A stretch of 37,316 bases of DNA from Microcaldota archaeon (GTDB lineage Archaea > Micrarchaeota > Micrarchaeia > Norongarragalinales > Norongarragalinaceae). Below the pieces are notes generated by a model, which had not been told where the DNA came from, searched no databases, and saw nothing but the letters and a program-made list of their open reading frames with translations. This document shows positions 1 to 7,088 of this stretch, one piece after another. The DNA is taken from contig JAGVWL010000002.1 in assembly GCA_018304285.1 (NCBI GenBank), positions 1-37,316 on the forward strand. Reading direction: 5' to 3'. The position numbers were made by a program, and so were the translations under genes. The number at the start of each line of letters is the position of its first letter. Positions within the stretch are counted from its first letter, which is position 1.

Positions 1-350
1 GGCGCGTTGACGTTTATGGCGAAAGCCAAGAGCGTTCCAACGCTGCTTGTAATGTAATTTATGGCCATGAGGACTTCCTCGACCACGCCAGTGGGGAATT
101 GCTTGGTCTTCTTCCAGTCCTCGACGATTTTCTTCCTTTCCTTCTCGTCCGCATCGGCCCTGACCACGCCTTGAATGTGCATTTTGGCGAACTTGTCCCT
201 GTAGTCGGTGCCGTGGTCGAAGTATATTTCCAGCCCCTTGTCGACTTCCTTCACGTCTGTAATCTTAATGCTCACGTCGAATCCTTCGAACTTTCCTTGG
301 TCGAGCCTTTCCGCGCTTACGGAAATGACTCTCCCGCCGTTAATTTTCAT
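1..350 (-). CDS. Small conserved-looking archaeal protein, 3' end cut by window edge
   Basis: The reading frame opens at an ATG at 350 behind a strong ribosome binding site (GGAGGT, about 8 bases upstream) and runs off the left edge after about 116 residues without a stop. The visible part alternates beta-like strands (residues 1-65) with a charged segment rich in Lys and Glu, then a helix leading to AFAINVNA at the break. The soluble beta-then-helix pattern recalls SecB-like small folds, but I cannot name the family. It lies 88 bases downstream of the metallo-hydrolase gene on the same strand and may be co-transcribed with it. Function is unknown. Confidence 0.7.
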   Translation of the reverse strand, partial: MKINGGRVISVSAERLDQGKFEGFDVSIKITDVKEVDKGLEIYFDHGTDYRDKFAKMHIQGVVRADADEKERKKIVEDWKKTKQFPTGVVEEVLMAINYITSSVGTLLAFAINVNA

Positions 351-438
351 GAAACCCGACCTCCGTTTTTCAAGCTAAAGAACTTGGCTTTGAAAGCATC
401 AGTTGCTCTTGTGATTATTACTTGGGTTGAAAGCGTTT

Positions 439-1113
439 TTATAACGTGACGGTGTCGCCCACTTTCATTACCACCGGCTCGGTTTTGGTGGAAGCGGAAA
501 CGCGCTTGGCGAACTCGTCGGCGTTCGCGCGAATCTTGTCGAACGTGTTGTAGTGCATGGGAATCGCGTTTTTCGCGCGCATTCTCTTGAGGGAAGCTAC
601 TGCTCCTATGATGTCCATGGTGAAAGTGCCTCCGATGGGCACCAACGCCGTTTTCACCTCTACGCTCGCGAGGTCGTAAAAGTCGTAAGTGTCGCCCGCG
701 TGGTAGAGCGTTTCGCCTCCCGCGGAAACGATATAGCCGACCGGGTAGGTGGATTGCGGGTGTTTCGCGGGCGTGACGCGAACCTGCACGCCCATGAGGT
801 TGAACGTGTCGCCTTCTTCGACCGGAACGCGCGAGCGCGCCGGAACGTCCAACAGCGCGAGGGTTTCTTCCGGCGCGACGACCTGCGCGAGCGTGCGCGA
901 TTGTATTACGCCCACGCTGTAAGGGTCGCAGTGGTCGAAATGCTCGTGGGTGATGAGGATCAAATCGCATTTCGTGATTTGGTTCGGTGCGAGGGCTGGA
1001 GGCACAAGCCGCTCCAACTGCCGCGGGCGCGGGTCCAGCCACGGATCGATGAGGACGGTGCGCCCGCCCATTTGCGCCAAAAACCCGGAGTGCCCGAGCC
1101 ACGTTACATTCAT
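439..1113 (-). CDS. Metal-dependent hydrolase, metallo-beta-lactamase fold (UPF0173-like)
   Basis: The 224-residue protein starts MNVTWLGHSG, the typical opening of the UPF0173 / YtkL group of metallo-beta-lactamase-fold hydrolases. The metal-binding motif HEHFDH is at residues 56-61, and further His/Asp motifs follow (YHAGDTYDF, and PMHYNTF near the C-terminus). Length is normal for this single-domain family. It is expected to be a soluble cytoplasmic enzyme; the substrate of the family is not well defined. Its ATG overlaps the last bases of vapC (1110-1113, ATGA), so it is probably translated with the toxin-antitoxin pair. Whether it works with them or only shares the transcript is unknown. 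Confidence 0.88.
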   Translation of the reverse strand: MNVTWLGHSGFLAQMGGRTVLIDPWLDPRPRQLERLVPPALAPNQITKCDLILITHEHFDHCDPYSVGVIQSRTLAQVVAPEETLALLDVPARSRVPVEEGDTFNLMGVQVRVTPAKHPQSTYPVGYIVSAGGETLYHAGDTYDFYDLASVEVKTALVPIGGTFTMDIIGAVASLKRMRAKNAIPMHYNTFDKIRANADEFAKRVSASTKTEPVVMKVGDTVTL

Positions 1114-1478
1114 TTTACGAACTCCACGTTCGGCATCGAGCGGAACTGCTCGTCGCCGGTCAAAAACTTTATTCCCCTGTTTTCGGCAATAGTATATCCT
1201 ATGCAGTCTGCATAGGATAAATTCTTTTTCCTGTTTGAAAGCCTGAATTCCATGGCCTTTTGGATTTCTTCATCATCGATTTCCAAGAGGTTCTGCTTTA
1301 ATCTCTTAAAATGTTGGGTTGCTTCCTGCTTTCCAAAATCCCTGAGAATGATGTAATATAGTTCTATCAAATTCAGAAGGCTGGTTTTGCACTCGCATTC
1401 GGCATATTCGGCATAACTCTCGCCGCCCTTTATCGAGCCGATTAGGGCATAAGTGTCAAAAAAATAGGTTTTTACCAA
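1110..1478 (-). CDS. vapC: VapC-type PIN-domain toxin (putative ribonuclease)
   Basis: This 122-residue protein has the PIN-domain layout. Acidic residues fall at the expected places: D8 in the first strand (YFFDTYAL), E39 (LLNLIELYY), D91 (SYADCIGY) and D109 (LTGDEQF), which together would bind the catalytic metal. VapC proteins cleave specific RNAs and are neutralised by the VapB encoded just upstream. The gene overlaps vapB by 7 bases and the downstream hydrolase by 4 bases, so all three look like one translationally coupled operon. A/T-ending codons are more common than in most neighbours, which may mean horizontal acquisition. The RNA target cannot be told from sequence. Confidence 0.87.
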   Translation of the reverse strand: MVKTYFFDTYALIGSIKGGESYAEYAECECKTSLLNLIELYYIILRDFGKQEATQHFKRLKQNLLEIDDEEIQKAMEFRLSNRKKNLSYADCIGYTIAENRGIKFLTGDEQFRSMPNVEFVK

Positions 1479-1684
1479 CCCCGCCTCGCCTCGTCCTTAA
1501 GCTTTTGCGCGTCCGCTTTCCATTCCTTTAACGAGCCGAACACGTCCGAAAGAGTTGAAATTTTCTTAACTTCTATAATCACTTTTTCTTTTTCTTCAAG
1601 CTTTTCCTCTTCCACAAGCTCTGCCGGTATTACTACCCCTAGAGAACTCCCCCATTTTTTCAGCGATACGGTAGCAGAACCCAT
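1472..1684 (-). CDS. vapB: VapB-type AbrB/SpoVT antitoxin
   Basis: The 70-residue protein begins with an AbrB/SpoVT swapped-hairpin DNA-binding domain (residues about 3-42; signature KKWGSSLGVVIPAELV, then EEKLEEKEKVIIEV). A charged C-terminal tail of about 28 residues follows, which in this family wraps around the VapC toxin. The start ATG at 1684 lies about 30 bases downstream of a TATA-like element. A perfect palindrome at 1703-1720 overlaps that element and is a good candidate operator for autorepression by VapB or the VapBC complex. Order (antitoxin first, overlap with vapC) is standard for type II systems. Confidence 0.87.
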   Translation of the reverse strand: MGSATVSLKKWGSSLGVVIPAELVEEEKLEEKEKVIIEVKKISTLSDVFGSLKEWKADAQKLKDEARRGW

Positions 1685-1702
1685 GCAAAACCACCAAGAA
1701 GA

Positions 1703-1720
1703 ATATAACTGGAGTTATAT
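1703..1720. promoter_or_regulatory. Palindromic operator overlapping the vapBC promoter
   Basis: The sequence ATATAACT-GG-AGTTATAT is a perfect 8-bp inverted repeat with a 2-bp centre. On the minus strand one arm merges with the TATA-like stretch TTAAATATA (about 1716-1724), roughly 32-40 bases before the vapB start. Binding here would block TBP, TFB or polymerase. An AbrB-type dimer is the natural candidate ligand; this is inferred from position and symmetry. Confidence 0.7.
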
Positions 1721-1753
1721 TTAAGCTTTTCTTTACAATGGAAAAAGCGTTTA

Positions 1754-2488
1754 CTAATTTTTCGCTTTTCGGAGGATTACGAAGTGGTCAGCGTTTCCGT
1801 AAGCGCCAGTGTATCCAAATTCGTTGTCTGTAAACATCGATTCTCCGACAAGACGATTCATCTTAAAGTCTTTATACGGTGTAGGCTCCTGGGTTTGCTT
1901 GCTGCTAGTCACCCAGAAGTGAAGCGAACTACTGGTGTATTTCTTTACTCCGTACTTGTCTAGTCTTAGCCCGCTTCCTTCCAGGAATTGCTTTATCCTC
2001 CTGACGTTTTCTTCAAAAGTTTCGGTTTGATTCGCTTGTACCGAACCCCTCTCTTTCAATTCAGGTAGGAAAGGGCTTGGGTTTTCATGCTGGAAAATGT
2101 GGTAAAACCGCCCGCCAGGCGCTAGCGATTCCTGGATTGCTTCAAGGACTTTAGGGTCGGTTGCCCATTTCGTATCGAGAGGCATGTGAAAATGTATTTC
2201 ATCTACCTGTTCCCCGCCCAATGCCGTTTTAAGCTGCTCCTTAAGTTTTTCAGGATTCCAGAATGTAAGATTCATTGTTAGCACTGTGCCTTTTACTCTT
2301 CCCCTGTCTTTTTCGTCTATTACTGCTCGGAAGCGGTGCCTGTCAATTCCGGTGTACTCCACTAGGATTGGCCTTGCATTCTTGTTTCCTTTTCGTCTAC
2401 TAAATTCGTGGCGGTTTAGTATTGCCCTGAGCGTTTTGCCATTTCCACAGCCCAAGTCTAAAACTCTTATAGATTTTTCAGCTTGCAT
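1754..2488 (-). CDS. Class I SAM-dependent methyltransferase, substrate unknown
   Basis: The 244-residue protein opens with the SAM-binding glycine loop VLDLGCGNGKT (residues about 9-19), followed by an acidic second strand (YTGIDRHRF) and a later helix-strand region (APGGRFYHIF) typical of Rossmann-fold methyltransferases. The C-terminal 80 residues have no motif I recognise. The gene stands alone between vapBC and a divergent endonuclease IV gene, with a TATA-like box (GAATAAAAG on the minus strand, 2510-2518) about 25 bases before the ATG, so it may be leaderless. It is more AT-rich than the genes to its right and may belong to an acquired segment with vapBC. Confidence 0.8.
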   Translation of the reverse strand: MQAEKSIRVLDLGCGNGKTLRAILNRHEFSRRKGNKNARPILVEYTGIDRHRFRAVIDEKDRGRVKGTVLTMNLTFWNPEKLKEQLKTALGGEQVDEIHFHMPLDTKWATDPKVLEAIQESLAPGGRFYHIFQHENPSPFLPELKERGSVQANQTETFEENVRRIKQFLEGSGLRLDKYGVKKYTSSSLHFWVTSSKQTQEPTPYKDFKMNRLVGESMFTDNEFGYTGAYGNADHFVILRKAKN

Positions 2489-2522
2489 AAACCAATTTTA
2501 AACGCCGTGCTTTTATTCTACC
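2489..2522. promoter_or_regulatory. Overlapping divergent promoters
   Basis: Only 34 bases separate two divergent ATGs. The plus-strand TATA-like box TTTTAAAC (2496-2503) sits 20-27 bases before the endonuclease IV start. The minus-strand box GAATAAAAG (2510-2518) sits 22-30 bases before the methyltransferase start. Each box falls near the other gene's start site, so the promoters probably compete and the transcripts are probably leaderless. Confidence 0.6.
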
Positions 2523-3362
2523 ATGTCTTGGGAAGTCGTTTTCGGGCCGGGGGGAATACCCATCCAGTGCAAGGGCAACAGCATGGCCGACGGAGTAAGA
2601 TGCGCTAAAGCCTTGGGATTGGGTGCAATCGAATGGGAGCTGGTGCACGGCGCTAAAGTAAAGCAGGAAAGCGCGGAAAAAGTAGGGCTTGCAATCAAGG
2701 AAACGGGCTTGCGCTTGAGCGCGCACGCGCCTTACTACATTTCCCTCATTTCCCACGAGCACCCAAAGCGAAAGAAGAGTTACGAGTACATACTGGATAC
2801 AGCGCGGGCGGTGCATTACGCGGGCGGGGGGCGAGTAATCTTTCACCCGGGTTTTTACGGAAAGTGGGACGAGAAAAAAGCGTTCGAGGAGATGAAGGGT
2901 GAAATGGAGTTTTTGGTCAAGGAAATCAAAGCCTTGAAGCTCAACGTTTCCCTGTGGCCCGAGGTTACGGGAAAATTTTCCGCCTGGGGCTCTTTGGAGG
3001 AATTGCTTGAAATGCGGAAGCAAGTGAAGGGCTTGAACGCCTGCATTGACTTTTCGCACGTGCACGCCCGCTCGCAGGGCGGGTTGGATTCGAAAAAGGA
3101 TTTCGAGCGGGTTTTCGACTTGATAGAAAGCTACGACAAAAAAATGCTGGAAGAATTGCACGTGCACTTCCAGGGTGTGCGTTACAGCGACAAGGGCGAA
3201 TTGTCGCATTTGGAGATTGCGGAGGACAGCCCGCCGTGGAAGCCGTTCGTAGAGCTGCTTGTCGAGCGAAAGTGCGGGGGGACGGTGATTTGCGAAAGCC
3301 CGGTGCTCGAGGCGGACGCGCTGCGGATGCAAAAGTACTACCGTTCGTTGACTGTTGAATAA
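2523..3362 (+). CDS. nfo: Endonuclease IV-type AP endonuclease (TIM barrel)
   Basis: The 279-residue protein matches the length and layout of endonuclease IV, which cuts DNA 5' to abasic sites in base excision repair using a three-zinc centre. Likely metal ligands appear in order: H68 (SAHAPYY), H108 (IFHPG), E147 (WPEVTGK), D176 and H179 (CIDFSHVHAR), H213/H215 (ELHVHFQG), H229 and E258 (VICESPV). The Asp-Arg-His segment of bacterial enzymes is replaced by GELSHLE, so one ligand differs. The start ATG follows a TATA-like box by about 25 bases. A broader xylose-isomerase-like TIM-barrel function is the alternative. Confidence 0.85.
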   Translation: MSWEVVFGPGGIPIQCKGNSMADGVRCAKALGLGAIEWELVHGAKVKQESAEKVGLAIKETGLRLSAHAPYYISLISHEHPKRKKSYEYILDTARAVHYAGGGRVIFHPGFYGKWDEKKAFEEMKGEMEFLVKEIKALKLNVSLWPEVTGKFSAWGSLEELLEMRKQVKGLNACIDFSHVHARSQGGLDSKKDFERVFDLIESYDKKMLEELHVHFQGVRYSDKGELSHLEIAEDSPPWKPFVELLVERKCGGTVICESPVLEADALRMQKYYRSLTVE

Positions 3363-3423
3363 AATTCAGTTGGAGGATACCTGCCTTCCAACCGCACTTT
3401 TTATTCCCGGAAGCGCCCTCACG

Positions 3424-3431
3424 TTTAAATA
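3424..3431 (+). promoter_or_regulatory. TATA box for the secreted-protein operon
   Basis: TTTAAATA lies in the 126-bp gap after endonuclease IV. A start site about 25 bases downstream would leave a leader of roughly 35 bases before the ATG at 3489. It is the best archaeal TATA match in this gap. Confidence 0.5.
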
Positions 3432-3488
3432 TTCCGTTTCAGTGGTGCTTGCACAAAAAATATTCGTAACGCCGCTGATTGATCTGAA

Positions 3489-4964
3489 ATGGTTGCAAGA
3501 ATCGCTCATGCTTTTCTGTTCTCATTATTCCTTGCCGGCTTGGCCGCCGCCGCTTGCACCGATTCGGATGGCGCTAACGCCGCAGTTCGCGGAAGCATTT
3601 CCTACGTGTTTGAAGGCACTCCCCAGACTCTTTACGACAGTTGCCTTGACAGCACGCAGGTTTTCGAGCGGACTTGCGTCGGGGATTCCGACAGCGTGCA
3701 GATAATAGACTGCAAGTCCTTGGGTCAGGATTACGTTTGCAGGGCGGGAGTGTGCTTGGTTCCTTCACCCACGCCAACCGCCTCAACTCCAACCCCTACG
3801 CCAGCGTCCAGCACTTCTTGCACTGTCACGGTCAGCCCTTCGGACGTGGATCCAGCGCGAGACAAGTATGACCCCAACTTAGGCAGGGTGACTGTATTCG
3901 GGTCGGCGCAAGGCTCGTTTTCTTCAGCTACCGGTGTGAAAGTAGAATGCAATTACGGGGACGCGCTTCCGCAGCCCGAAGAGTTCTCCACAAGCGCTCG
4001 CGTCACCCTCTCGGCGACCGAACTCTCATACACCGCGTACTGCAAATACCCGATTACGCAGCAAACGACCGATTACAAGCTTAGGGTTTTGGTTGACGGA
4101 AACGCGTGTGCGATAACAACTGTGAAAGTGTTGGGCAGCGAATCCGCTGGCGGAACTGCCGCGCCTTCAGCTTCCGTTGCGCCGACCGCGCCTCCGTCGA
4201 GGCTGCCGCCTGCCCTGCCGTCGGACGACGATTTTGAAGAGTTCACTCTTAAGCTCTATGCGGGCTGGAACCTCGTGGGCATGCCTTTCGGCGAGTACGA
4301 TGAATCCGACGGGTTCACCAGCTACTGCAGCGGTGACGAGTGGTACTCCCTTTCGGGAAGGGAATACTCCCAATTGCGGACTATCGGGATTGGGGCGTTT
4401 AGCCAGAATACCGGCAAGTCCTTCTGGGTGTACGTGCCGCGCGAGTGCAGCATGAGGTTCAAGGGAACTCTTTTCTCTTCCCAGAAGCTTTCGCTGGCCA
4501 AAGGCTGGAATATGGTGAGCGTGCAGACGAAGGCGTTCGAACAAAAACTGAACCTGCAGAGCAGCTGCACGATTAAAAGCATTTATTGGTACGACGCGTC
4601 CGCAGGCAAGTACGCGAAAGAACAATCGTTACGCCATGCCGTGGGCTATATGGTTAAAGTGAAGGACGCTTGCGAGATTTCCGCCGGGGACGGCGAGAGC
4701 GACATTCCGCCCGCGCCGCCGCGAAGGGATTCCCTTCCCCCTTCCGCACCCACCGCCTCCCTTCCCGCGCAAGAGCCTGTATATTCGACTGCCACTCCCA
4801 CGCCCCAGCCGACTGAAAACACCGGCGGGTGGCGTTCTCCATCGGTTGGCGAGGGTTACGTTTCCCCTGGTTCTGGAGGATTCACTGCTGTATCCAGAAC
4901 CACGGTAGTTGAAAAAGTGATTTATGGGATTTCCGAAGCCCTGAATGCAATCGGCAGGAAGTGA
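3489..4964 (+). CDS. Secreted multidomain surface protein with Cys-rich module and GWN domains
   Basis: The 491-residue protein begins with a hydrophobic signal sequence (residues about 5-22). Next is a Cys-rich module (about 23-90; CTDSDG, then spaced cysteines ending CRAGVC), a type seen in many DPANN surface proteins. A Pro/Thr linker (about 91-108) leads to a beta-rich domain (about 109-210) and a second Pro-rich linker. A region with two related repeats follows, beginning AGWNLVGMPF (about 258) and KGWNMVSV (about 340). The tail is Pro/Ser-rich, with a short C-terminal helix. No C-terminal membrane anchor is visible. It probably acts outside the cell; ligand unknown. A lipoprotein gene follows after 6 bases. 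Confidence 0.8.
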   Translation: MVARIAHAFLFSLFLAGLAAAACTDSDGANAAVRGSISYVFEGTPQTLYDSCLDSTQVFERTCVGDSDSVQIIDCKSLGQDYVCRAGVCLVPSPTPTASTPTPTPASSTSCTVTVSPSDVDPARDKYDPNLGRVTVFGSAQGSFSSATGVKVECNYGDALPQPEEFSTSARVTLSATELSYTAYCKYPITQQTTDYKLRVLVDGNACAITTVKVLGSESAGGTAAPSASVAPTAPPSRLPPALPSDDDFEEFTLKLYAGWNLVGMPFGEYDESDGFTSYCSGDEWYSLSGREYSQLRTIGIGAFSQNTGKSFWVYVPRECSMRFKGTLFSSQKLSLAKGWNMVSVQTKAFEQKLNLQSSCTIKSIYWYDASAGKYAKEQSLRHAVGYMVKVKDACEISAGDGESDIPPAPPRRDSLPPSAPTASLPAQEPVYSTATPTPQPTENTGGWRSPSVGEGYVSPGSGGFTAVSRTTVVEKVIYGISEALNAIGRK

Positions 4965-4970
4965 AACTAA

Positions 4971-5558
4971 ATGAATTTATTTAAGGGCGGGGTGCTGGTT
5001 TTTGCTTTAGTAATCCTGGCCGGTTGCGTGGCTCAGCCTTCCGGCACCCAAGCCGCAGGCGCATCGCAAAACTCGGTTAGCGGGGAGTTGGGTGTTTTCG
5101 AAGAGGATAACGACGCTCCTCCGGCGCCTCCCTCGCGCCAAGCTCCTGCTCTGCCGGAAGAAGGCGTTTCCGAATCGCAATCTTCAGCCAGCGCCTTCAC
5201 CGGATTGTGGAAAGTGTTTTCTTCAAGAATATTTTACGACGTCGGCGGGGCAGGAGGCATGACTGGAACCACCCGCCTTCTTGAAATCGACGCGGAGGGA
5301 AATTGGGCGTTCGGCTCCTCGAACGGAAAGTGGCACGTTGAGCCCATTGCAGAAACGGATTGGAATGATTGGGGAATAGACGCTTACGGCCCGACCAGAA
5401 AAATGGTTCTCGACGATTGGGGCGGCAAGGACGCTGAAGGGCCGATAGAAGAGAGCGGCGGCAGCGTGGACTTTTTCTGGGCAATCTACCGCGTCGAATC
5501 TCCTGAAGTAGAAAATGCCGGGACAATACAAACCAAATTCGGCCGTGCAGCCGGCTAG
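4971..5558 (+). CDS. Putative lipoprotein
   Basis: The 195-residue protein has a short charged N-terminus, a hydrophobic stretch and a lipobox (VILAGC, Cys19), so it is probably lipid-anchored on the outer face of the membrane. A low-complexity spacer (about 20-75) includes DAPPAPPSRQAPALPEE, very like the linkers of the preceding protein (PPSRLPPALPSDDD). The folded part (about 76-195) is rich in Trp and Gly with alternating strands (GLWKVF, NWAFGSSNGKWHVE, FFWAIYRVE). I do not recognise the fold. The 6-base gap and shared linker suggest the two products are made together and may form one cell-surface complex. Confidence 0.78.
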   Translation: MNLFKGGVLVFALVILAGCVAQPSGTQAAGASQNSVSGELGVFEEDNDAPPAPPSRQAPALPEEGVSESQSSASAFTGLWKVFSSRIFYDVGGAGGMTGTTRLLEIDAEGNWAFGSSNGKWHVEPIAETDWNDWGIDAYGPTRKMVLDDWGGKDAEGPIEESGGSVDFFWAIYRVESPEVENAGTIQTKFGRAAG

Positions 5559-5629
5559 TGAACCCCCAGCTAGAATTCAACCTGCGAACGCTGTTTAAGC
5601 TTGCAGCCACCTAGCGCCCTCTAGTATGG

Positions 5630-5635
5630 TTTTTT
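5630..5635 (+). terminator. Oligo-T terminator after the lipoprotein gene
   Basis: A run of six T residues lies about 70 bases after the lipoprotein stop, and another T5 run follows at 5644-5648. Archaeal RNA polymerase ends transcription at such runs. The second run also forms part of the next TATA box, so the two signals are close together. Confidence 0.4.
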
Positions 5636-5643
5636 GCAACCCG

Positions 5644-5651
5644 TTTTTAAA
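5644..5651 (+). promoter_or_regulatory. TATA box for the ADP-dependent kinase gene
   Basis: TTTTTAAATTT (5644-5654) is centred about 27 bases before the ATG at 5675, which makes the transcript probably leaderless. This supports 5675 over an in-frame TTG at 5666. Confidence 0.6.
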
Positions 5652-5674
5652 TTTGCCTTGCGTTATTGTTGGTT

Positions 5675-7081
5675 ATGAACGTGAAAGCGTGGTCCGACCG
5701 GTTTGCGCTCAAGAGGGCGCCCAAGCTGGCTAAAGTGCTTACCGCATTCAACGCCAACGTGGATGCGATGGTGTTTGGCTTGCACCAGCCTGCGAAAGCG
5801 CTGGCTTTGCTTTCGCAAGCCGAGCTTGCGGAGATTGAAAAGAAGTGCGACTCGGAATTGAGGGAAATAAAAAGCCAGTCCGACTTTTTCTCTGCCCTGC
5901 TGCACTCCGTAAAGACGGGCAAGGCAATGCACTTGCACGCTTCGCAAGGAGTTTTCGATTGGATGGGCAGCGTTTTTACCGCTGACGAAACGCGAATCGG
6001 CGGCCAGGCGGGCATAATGGCCAACCAATTGTCCGCGTTCCATGATTTTGTCCTGACTTACTCGTCGTTGCTCTCGCCTTTGCAAGCGTCTTTTTTCGAC
6101 CAGAAAGTGTGTTTTCCTTCCACCAGCGGCAAGAAGCTCGTGTGCCATCCGGCCAAGAAAGTCGCGAGAAAGGGCGACGCGACGAAAGTCAATTGGATTT
6201 TCGAGTTCAAAACAGGCGAAAAGCTGAAGGCCAAGAGCGAATTCCACTCTCCCCGCGCCAACCGCTTGATTGTTTCTTCGCCGGCGCACTACACTCCAGT
6301 TTTCGAAAACGTCGACGTCAAGCAACTGGCCAAAAACGCGGACGTTGCGATGCTTTCGGGCTTCCAGCAGTTGCATTTGGACAAGAACCTGGGCGCAACG
6401 CTCAAGAAAATCTCTTCGCAAATCGCAGAACTCAAGAAGGCAAACCCGAAAATCGCAGTTCACTGGGAATTTGTTCCAATGGAAGACAAGAAGGCTGAAA
6501 AGCTGGTTTTGTCGAGCGTGGGCAAGGCGGTCGACAGCATGGGCATAAATGAAGTTGAAATCGTTGACGTGCTGAAGGCGCTGGGCGCGAAGAAAGAGGC
6601 GGACAAGATAGGCAAATTGGAAAACTCTTACTCTCTTTACTTGGGCGCGAGAAGGCTTTCGGAGCTGCTCAAGCTCGAGCGCGTGCACGTTCACAGTTTC
6701 GGATTCCAACTAGCCGTATTGCGCAAGCCTTACGTTGTTGCGCCCGACAAGGTTCGCGACGCGCTCGTCTTTTCTTCGATAATCGCGGCGCTCAAGGCGC
6801 TGAAGGGAAGCGCTTTCGTTTCCAGGAAAGAATTCGAGGCGCACGCGCTGGTGCCTTCCGAGACGGGCTTTAACCAGATTCGCGCCCTCGAGGGCGGGCT
6901 GGATGAAGAGCGCGTGAAAAGGTTTTCGTCAATGACCCGCCGGGCTCTGTTGGAAAGCGGCATTTTCGAATTGAACGACCACTACGTCGTAATCGTGCCT
7001 TCACCCATCGTACAGCCCAAGAGCACGGTGGGGTTGGGCGACGTGATTTCGTCGATGGCGTTGGCAGCAGAGAGAGGCTGA
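5675..7081 (+). CDS. pfkC: ADP-dependent phosphofructokinase/glucokinase family
   Basis: The 468-residue protein has the length of archaeal ADP-dependent sugar kinases, which phosphorylate glucose or fructose-6-phosphate using ADP in modified Embden-Meyerhof glycolysis. The C-terminal motif STVGLGDVIS carries the catalytic Asp (about residue 456), the equivalent of the GxGD motif. A mid-protein HWEF segment (AVHWEFVPME) matches the HxE metal-binding motif. The N-terminal FNANVDA segment resembles the sugar-binding entry of the ribokinase-like fold. Which sugar is used cannot be told with certainty. ATG 5675 is chosen because a TATA box lies 24-31 bases upstream. cysS follows after 7 bases. 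Confidence 0.85.
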   Translation: MNVKAWSDRFALKRAPKLAKVLTAFNANVDAMVFGLHQPAKALALLSQAELAEIEKKCDSELREIKSQSDFFSALLHSVKTGKAMHLHASQGVFDWMGSVFTADETRIGGQAGIMANQLSAFHDFVLTYSSLLSPLQASFFDQKVCFPSTSGKKLVCHPAKKVARKGDATKVNWIFEFKTGEKLKAKSEFHSPRANRLIVSSPAHYTPVFENVDVKQLAKNADVAMLSGFQQLHLDKNLGATLKKISSQIAELKKANPKIAVHWEFVPMEDKKAEKLVLSSVGKAVDSMGINEVEIVDVLKALGAKKEADKIGKLENSYSLYLGARRLSELLKLERVHVHSFGFQLAVLRKPYVVAPDKVRDALVFSSIIAALKALKGSAFVSRKEFEAHALVPSETGFNQIRALEGGLDEERVKRFSSMTRRALLESGIFELNDHYVVIVPSPIVQPKSTVGLGDVISSMALAAERG

Positions 7082-7088
7082 GCTCGAG

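Noticed and set aside
2478..3332. Long minus-strand open frame opposite endonuclease IV
   Set aside because: The plus strand encodes a recognisable enzyme; the opposite frame has no motif and is explained by codon bias.
5559..5674. tRNA or other RNA gene in the gap before the ADP-dependent kinase
   Set aside because: No cloverleaf or conserved tRNA box was found; the gap holds T-runs and a TATA box only.
5663..6709. Long minus-strand open frame opposite the ADP-dependent kinase
   Set aside because: No family pattern; the plus frame has the kinase motifs throughout.
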